Shown here one piece after another: positions 5,311 to 8,763 of a stretch of 8,763 nucleotides of DNA. Both the position numbers and the translations under genes were made by a program. The notes beneath the pieces were generated by a model that was not told where the DNA came from, did not search any database, and was given only the letters and a program-made list of their open reading frames with translations. Origin of the DNA: Chloroflexia bacterium (GTDB taxonomy: Bacteria; Chloroflexota; Chloroflexia; Thermomicrobiales; UBA6265); contig JACCYK010000680.1 of assembly GCA_013696525.1 (NCBI GenBank), positions 1 through 8,763 on the forward strand, given 5' to 3'. Every line of letters starts with the position of its first letter. Within the stretch, counting starts at the first letter, position 1.

Positions 5311-8214
5311 CTAAAGATCGCTGAGCACCTCGTCCAGATCGGCAAAGAGCGGGTCTTGGACGCCGTGCAGCGCGAAGGCGATCGCCCGCTTGGTCGTGAG
5401 CTCGCGGCCCTCGGCCATGATCTGGTCGAGCGATCCGCCAAGCTCCTCCCGCAGCCATCCCATCGTGGCGTCGTGGCGCCGTTTTCCTTCCGGCGGTGGC
5501 GGTACGTCGATCTCGTCCCGGAGGCGCTGGGCGGCGCCCAGCAGGCGGGCCGCGCGCTCGGGAGCGTCGGTGGCTGCCGCCAGCCCTTCGAGCGAGATCG
5601 CGATGCCGTCCTGCTCGCCCAGGCGGTCAAACCGGCGCAGGGCGTCGCGAAGCAGGTCGGTGCCGGCTTCCTTGTCACCACGGTCAATGGCAACCGAGCC
5701 GAGGTTACCGGTGGCCCGCGCCACGTTGCCCCAGTCCTCGATCTCTTCGAAGATCGCCAGGCTCTGGCCGTGGAGGGTAGCTGCCGTGGTGAAATCTTGC
5801 TCGCTTTCGGCAATGAAGCCGAGGCCGGTCAACGTCAGCCCCTCGCCGATGCGATCCCCCAGGCTTCGGCAGCGGCGCAGCGCCTCGTCACCGAAGGCAC
5901 GGGCCCGGTCACGGTATTCGGGAAAGGGAGCGAGCAACAACAGGAGATTCATGAGCGTTTCGGCGACGCCTTGCAGGTCGCCAAGCTCCCGGCCGATCCG
6001 CAGCGACTCTGTATACCGTGCCAGTGCTCCCGGAATGTCGCCCCGGTAGTGCGCCAACGCTCCCAGGTTTGCGAGGACATCGAGCCGCCGCTGCTGATCG
6101 TCGATCGCGGTACTCAGCGCAAGCGCTTCGGCAAATCGTTTCTCCGCCCTGGCAAGCTCTCCGATCGAGAGCGCCACCACGCCGAGGTTGTTTAGAAGCT
6201 CGGCTTCTTGGCCACGGTCTCCGACCTCGCGCGCGACGTCTAGCGCCGTTTCAAATCGTGCCTGGGCCATTGTATAATCGCCCTGGTCGATTGCCAACCC
6301 GCCGGATCGGTTGAGTGTGACAAGGTGCAAGACAGGGTCGGAGACGGTTTGCGCGACCGCGCTTTCCAACCAGCGTCGCCCTTCAGATACGTATCCGCGG
6401 GTGCGCCAGAACCGCCCGAGCGTGGCGGGTAATTGGGGGTGTGCGCCGGCGATGGACATTTCCCACGCTAGTGCGGCACGAAGGTTGTCGTGCTCCGTTT
6501 CCAGACGGGTTAGCCATCGTTCCTGATCGCCGCGGTCAAGCCCCTCATTGGCTTCCGCCGCCAGAAGGCGATACCAAGCGGCATGCCGTTCGCGGACGGC
6601 GGAGGTATCCCCCGCGTCATCAAGACGGTGAGCCGCGAAGGCGTTGATCGACTCCAACATCGACCAGCGTGATCCGCCATCGGCGTCGCGGTGCCGACGA
6701 ATCAAGCTTGCTTCGGTGAGAGCGTGGATGCCGGAGTCGGCGGCTTGTTCGTCGTCCCGCTCCGTCGAGGCTACCTGCCGAGCCGCTTCGTATGTCCACC
6801 CCCCGGCAAAGACGGACAACTTGGCCAACAACCGCTGCTGGGACGGAGTGAGCAGATCGTAGCTCCAGGCGATCGTCGATTCGAGCGCCTGCTGGTGGGA
6901 GGGTGCTGTTGGGTCGCCGCCCGAGAGTAGCCTGAATCGCTGATCTAGCTCCCGCGGGAGTTCCGCCGGTGCATAGAACCTGGTTTGCGCCGCGGCCAGC
7001 TCGATCGCCAGTGGCAACCCATCAAGCCGCCGTACGATCTGAACGATCGCGGGCAGCGATGCCTCGCCGATCGCATCGCCTGACGCCCTGGCCGCCCGAT
7101 CGATGAAGAGCCGCACCGCTGGCGACCCAGTGATCGCGGCCGGCGCGGGTGATCGTGCCGGGGGCAAGGCGAGCGGCGGAACGTCAACCAGATACTCGGC
7201 TGCCACCCGTAAGGGAATGCGACTGGTGGCGAGCAGGCGGAGATCGCGCGCGGCAGCCAGCATCGCGGTGACAAGCGGTGCGGTCACTCGCAAGTGTTCC
7301 AGGTTATCGAGTACCAGCAGAAGCCGCCGGGAGCTCAGGTGCTCCAACAGGCTGGCTTGGAGATTGATGCCGCCGCCCTCACGCACGCCCAGCGTTTCCG
7401 CGATCGTCGGCAACACTAAGCCGGCGTCGCTGACCGCGCCCAGCTCGATCAGAAACGCGCCATCGGGAAAGTGGTCCAGGACATCGGCCGCCGCCTGCAG
7501 GGCGAGCCGGGTCTTGCCAACGCCACCCGGTCCGGTTAGGGTCACGAGCCGGCATGACTCGTCCTTCGTGAGCAGATCAACCAGATCTGCTAGCTCCGCC
7601 TCGCGCCCGATGAGCGGGTTTGGTTGGATCGGCAAGTTGTTGGCAAATTGTTCGAGGCTCTTGAGGGGCGGAAACGTGTCGGGTAGACCCACAATGGTCA
7701 TTTGCCAGACCCGCTCCGGGTCGAGCAGATCGCGCAGCCGGTGATGCCCGAGGTCTCGGAGACCGATTCCCGTTGGAAGCTGGTTCGCTGTCGCCCTCGA
7801 CACGGCGTCGGAGAGGAGACTCTGGCTGCCATATCCAGTTGCCAGGAGCCGGGCGAGGCGGTTGAGACAGGCCACTTGGTTGTAGTCGCCCGCCGCGTTG
7901 GGGACGGCGTCGCCCAGGTGGAGTGCCATCCGCACGCGGATCGGTCCCGTCTCGGGCCAAGGCTCCGCCGTCAGGGCCCGTTGCGCTGACGCGACCGCGC
8001 GCACGGCCGCAATCGGGTTGGGGAATGCGGCTTGGACCGCATCGCCGATATGTTTGTAGAGGAAACCACCGTGGCGGGAGATCTCCTCGGTCATGATGGC
8101 ATCATGTCGCGTCACGGCGGAGCGCATCGCGGCCGCATCCCGCTCCCAGCTTCTGGTGCTGCCATCGATGTCGGTGAAGAGGAAGGTAACCACGCCGGAC
8201 GGCAGATCACCCAC
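5311..8214 (-). CDS. Class III nucleotide cyclase domain - STAND ATPase - TPR signalling protein
   Basis: A 967-residue, probably cytosolic, multidomain regulator. Residues 8-175 form a class III adenylate/guanylate cyclase domain: FTDIDGST (metal Asp15), YKHIGDAV (Lys54, metal Asp58), Asp110 as candidate base-contact residue, and LNRLARLL (Asn118, Arg122). After a linker (NPLIGREAEL, 199-208) comes a STAND/NB-ARC-like ATPase with Walker A GPGGVGKT at 228-235, Walker B LLLVLD at 298-303, TSR at 330-332 and GLPLAIELAA at 399-408, then a winged-helix-like stretch near 441-480. From about 620 to 870 TPR-like units repeat, for example LNNLGVVALSIGE near 672, LANLGALAHYRGD near 711 and GNLGSVAIDRGD near 833. 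Related actinobacterial and Chloroflexota proteins often end in a LuxR HTH; none is seen here, so direct DNA binding is not supported. The spacing between Asp110 and Asn118 is one residue longer than usual. Start is GTG at 8214 with GGAG 8 nt upstream. Its signal and output are unknown. Confidence 0.9.
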   Translation of the reverse strand: MGDLPSGVVTFLFTDIDGSTRSWERDAAAMRSAVTRHDAIMTEEISRHGGFLYKHIGDAVQAAFPNPIAAVRAVASAQRALTAEPWPETGPIRVRMALHLGDAVPNAAGDYNQVACLNRLARLLATGYGSQSLLSDAVSRATANQLPTGIGLRDLGHHRLRDLLDPERVWQMTIVGLPDTFPPLKSLEQFANNLPIQPNPLIGREAELADLVDLLTKDESCRLVTLTGPGGVGKTRLALQAAADVLDHFPDGAFLIELGAVSDAGLVLPTIAETLGVREGGGINLQASLLEHLSSRRLLLVLDNLEHLRVTAPLVTAMLAAARDLRLLATSRIPLRVAAEYLVDVPPLALPPARSPAPAAITGSPAVRLFIDRAARASGDAIGEASLPAIVQIVRRLDGLPLAIELAAAQTRFYAPAELPRELDQRFRLLSGGDPTAPSHQQALESTIAWSYDLLTPSQQRLLAKLSVFAGGWTYEAARQVASTERDDEQAADSGIHALTEASLIRRHRDADGGSRWSMLESINAFAAHRLDDAGDTSAVRERHAAWYRLLAAEANEGLDRGDQERWLTRLETEHDNLRAALAWEMSIAGAHPQLPATLGRFWRTRGYVSEGRRWLESAVAQTVSDPVLHLVTLNRSGGLAIDQGDYTMAQARFETALDVAREVGDRGQEAELLNNLGVVALSIGELARAEKRFAEALALSTAIDDQQRRLDVLANLGALAHYRGDIPGALARYTESLRIGRELGDLQGVAETLMNLLLLLAPFPEYRDRARAFGDEALRRCRSLGDRIGEGLTLTGLGFIAESEQDFTTAATLHGQSLAIFEEIEDWGNVARATGNLGSVAIDRGDKEAGTDLLRDALRRFDRLGEQDGIAISLEGLAAATDAPERAARLLGAAQRLRDEIDVPPPPEGKRRHDATMGWLREELGGSLDQIMAEGRELTTKRAIAFALHGVQDPLFADLDEVLSDL

Positions 8215-8289
8215 GGTTCGTGCTCCGTCCGTATCCGCTTTGGTCTACGTATCGTTGGTTGCCGTCCGGCACGGTAGCGCGACAGCAGC
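8215..8289 (-). promoter_or_regulatory. Upstream region of the cyclase-ATPase gene with two GATACG direct repeats
   Basis: This 75-nt gap has GGAG at 8223-8226 as the likely ribosome binding site. On the - strand GATACG occurs twice with an 18-nt start-to-start distance (complement of 8247-8252 and of 8230-8235), separated by about two helical turns, which would suit an operator or direct-repeat binding site. No standard -35/-10 pair is convincing. The repeat is short and may be chance. Confidence 0.2.
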
Positions 8290-8763
8290 TCAAAAGCCGA
8301 CGCGGAGCCTTGGGCGGGAACCGCCACCACAGCCGCCCCAGCAGCCAGACACCACCACGCATTCGTCACCCTGCTGATAGCAGGCGCCGACCACCCCGAA
8401 CCGGTCCACCACGTAATCGACCGTCACAACCAGCGACTCGCCTGGATCGAGCTGAAACAGCGGGCCAGTTTCGCCGGTCGGGGCCGCGTCGACCTGATAG
8501 GAGCGGAGCGGCACCGGGACGTCGGTCAGGAGTTGGAGCGCTTCGACATCGAAGCGGGCGCTGATCGCGTCGAGGTTCTCGACGAAGACCGTCACCCGGA
8601 CCTGGTCCAGGGTCGCCTCGCCGAGCACTTGGAAGTCGAGATCGACGATCGCGCCGGCCTGGCCGACGGTGCGGGCGATGGCATAGTGGTCAAATGCGTC
8701 CGGCCACGGCGATTCGCCGTCTGGCAGGGGGGCGATTCGGGTTTCGCGCACGTAGCCGCGGCC
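8290..8763 (-). CDS. Hypothetical protein with Cys/Gly-rich C-terminus (5'-truncated by window edge)
   Basis: The frame is open from the right edge to the TGA at 8292-8290, giving 157 visible residues. The GTG at 8751 is probably not the true start, because the frame continues through the edge without a stop and no ribosome binding site is evident. I do not recognise the family. The visible part alternates short hydrophobic strands (GAIVDLDFQVL, QVRVTVFVENLD, SLVVTVDYVVD), which suggests a beta-sandwich like those in exported bacterial proteins. The last about 30 residues hold four cysteines (ACYQQGDEC, then SGCWGGC), a GGG turn and a basic tail (RPRLRVGF). The cysteines would suit disulfides in an extracytoplasmic protein, but any signal peptide lies off the window. 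It precedes the cyclase-ATPase gene by 75 nt on the same strand. Function unknown. Confidence 0.6.
   Translation of the reverse strand, partial: GRGYVRETRIAPLPDGESPWPDAFDHYAIARTVGQAGAIVDLDFQVLGEATLDQVRVTVFVENLDAISARFDVEALQLLTDVPVPLRSYQVDAAPTGETGPLFQLDPGESLVVTVDYVVDRFGVVGACYQQGDECVVVSGCWGGCGGGSRPRLRVGF

Noticed and set aside
5124..5813. Upstream extension of the opcA frame on the - strand
   Set aside because: It runs through the gap and into the 3' part of the cyclase-ATPase gene in another frame, is Ser/Arg/Pro-rich, and has no family similarity. The ATG at 5123 has a good ribosome binding site.
5110..6195. 361-codon + strand frame
   Set aside because: It is opposite the TPR part of the regulator and has no recognisable domain; treated as a shadow frame.

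Overview
High-GC bacterial DNA with GTG and TTG starts, overlapping genes and a large cyclase/ATPase/TPR regulator. This combination, with OpcA and a dipeptide-type ABC permease relic, is most like a Chloroflexota genome (Thermomicrobia/Sphaerobacter-like), although an actinobacterial source cannot be excluded from the sequence alone. No tRNA, rRNA, CRISPR array, insertion sequence or phage gene was seen.

Left part (1-921, + strand): the C-terminal three quarters of a TIM-barrel sugar-phosphate isomerase/epimerase, open at the left edge, then a short relic of the C-terminus of an OppC/DppC-type ABC transporter permease. All genes to the right are on the - strand, so transcription converges near 900-921.

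Middle part (922-5123, - strand, read right to left): opcA, pgl and rpiA form a tight cluster (1-nt and 8-nt overlaps). It supplies the G6PDH assembly/activator factor, the second enzyme of the oxidative pentose phosphate pathway, and ribose-5-phosphate isomerase. zwf and gnd, the enzymes that would complete the oxidative branch, are not in the window. After a GC-rich hairpin comes a membrane site-2 protease (M50) with a C-terminal CBS pair, then a small DUF2283 protein.

Right part (5311-8763, - strand): a 967-residue protein joining a class III nucleotide cyclase domain, a STAND/NB-ARC-type ATPase and a TPR array, without the C-terminal HTH common in relatives. At the right edge is the C-terminal part of an unrecognised protein with a Cys/Gly-rich tail.

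Most of the window is ordinary metabolism and regulation. I did not find a convincing new system. The points most worth a second look are the cyclase-ATPase-TPR protein with an altered cyclase motif, the permease relic, and the zwf-less opcA-pgl-rpiA cluster.
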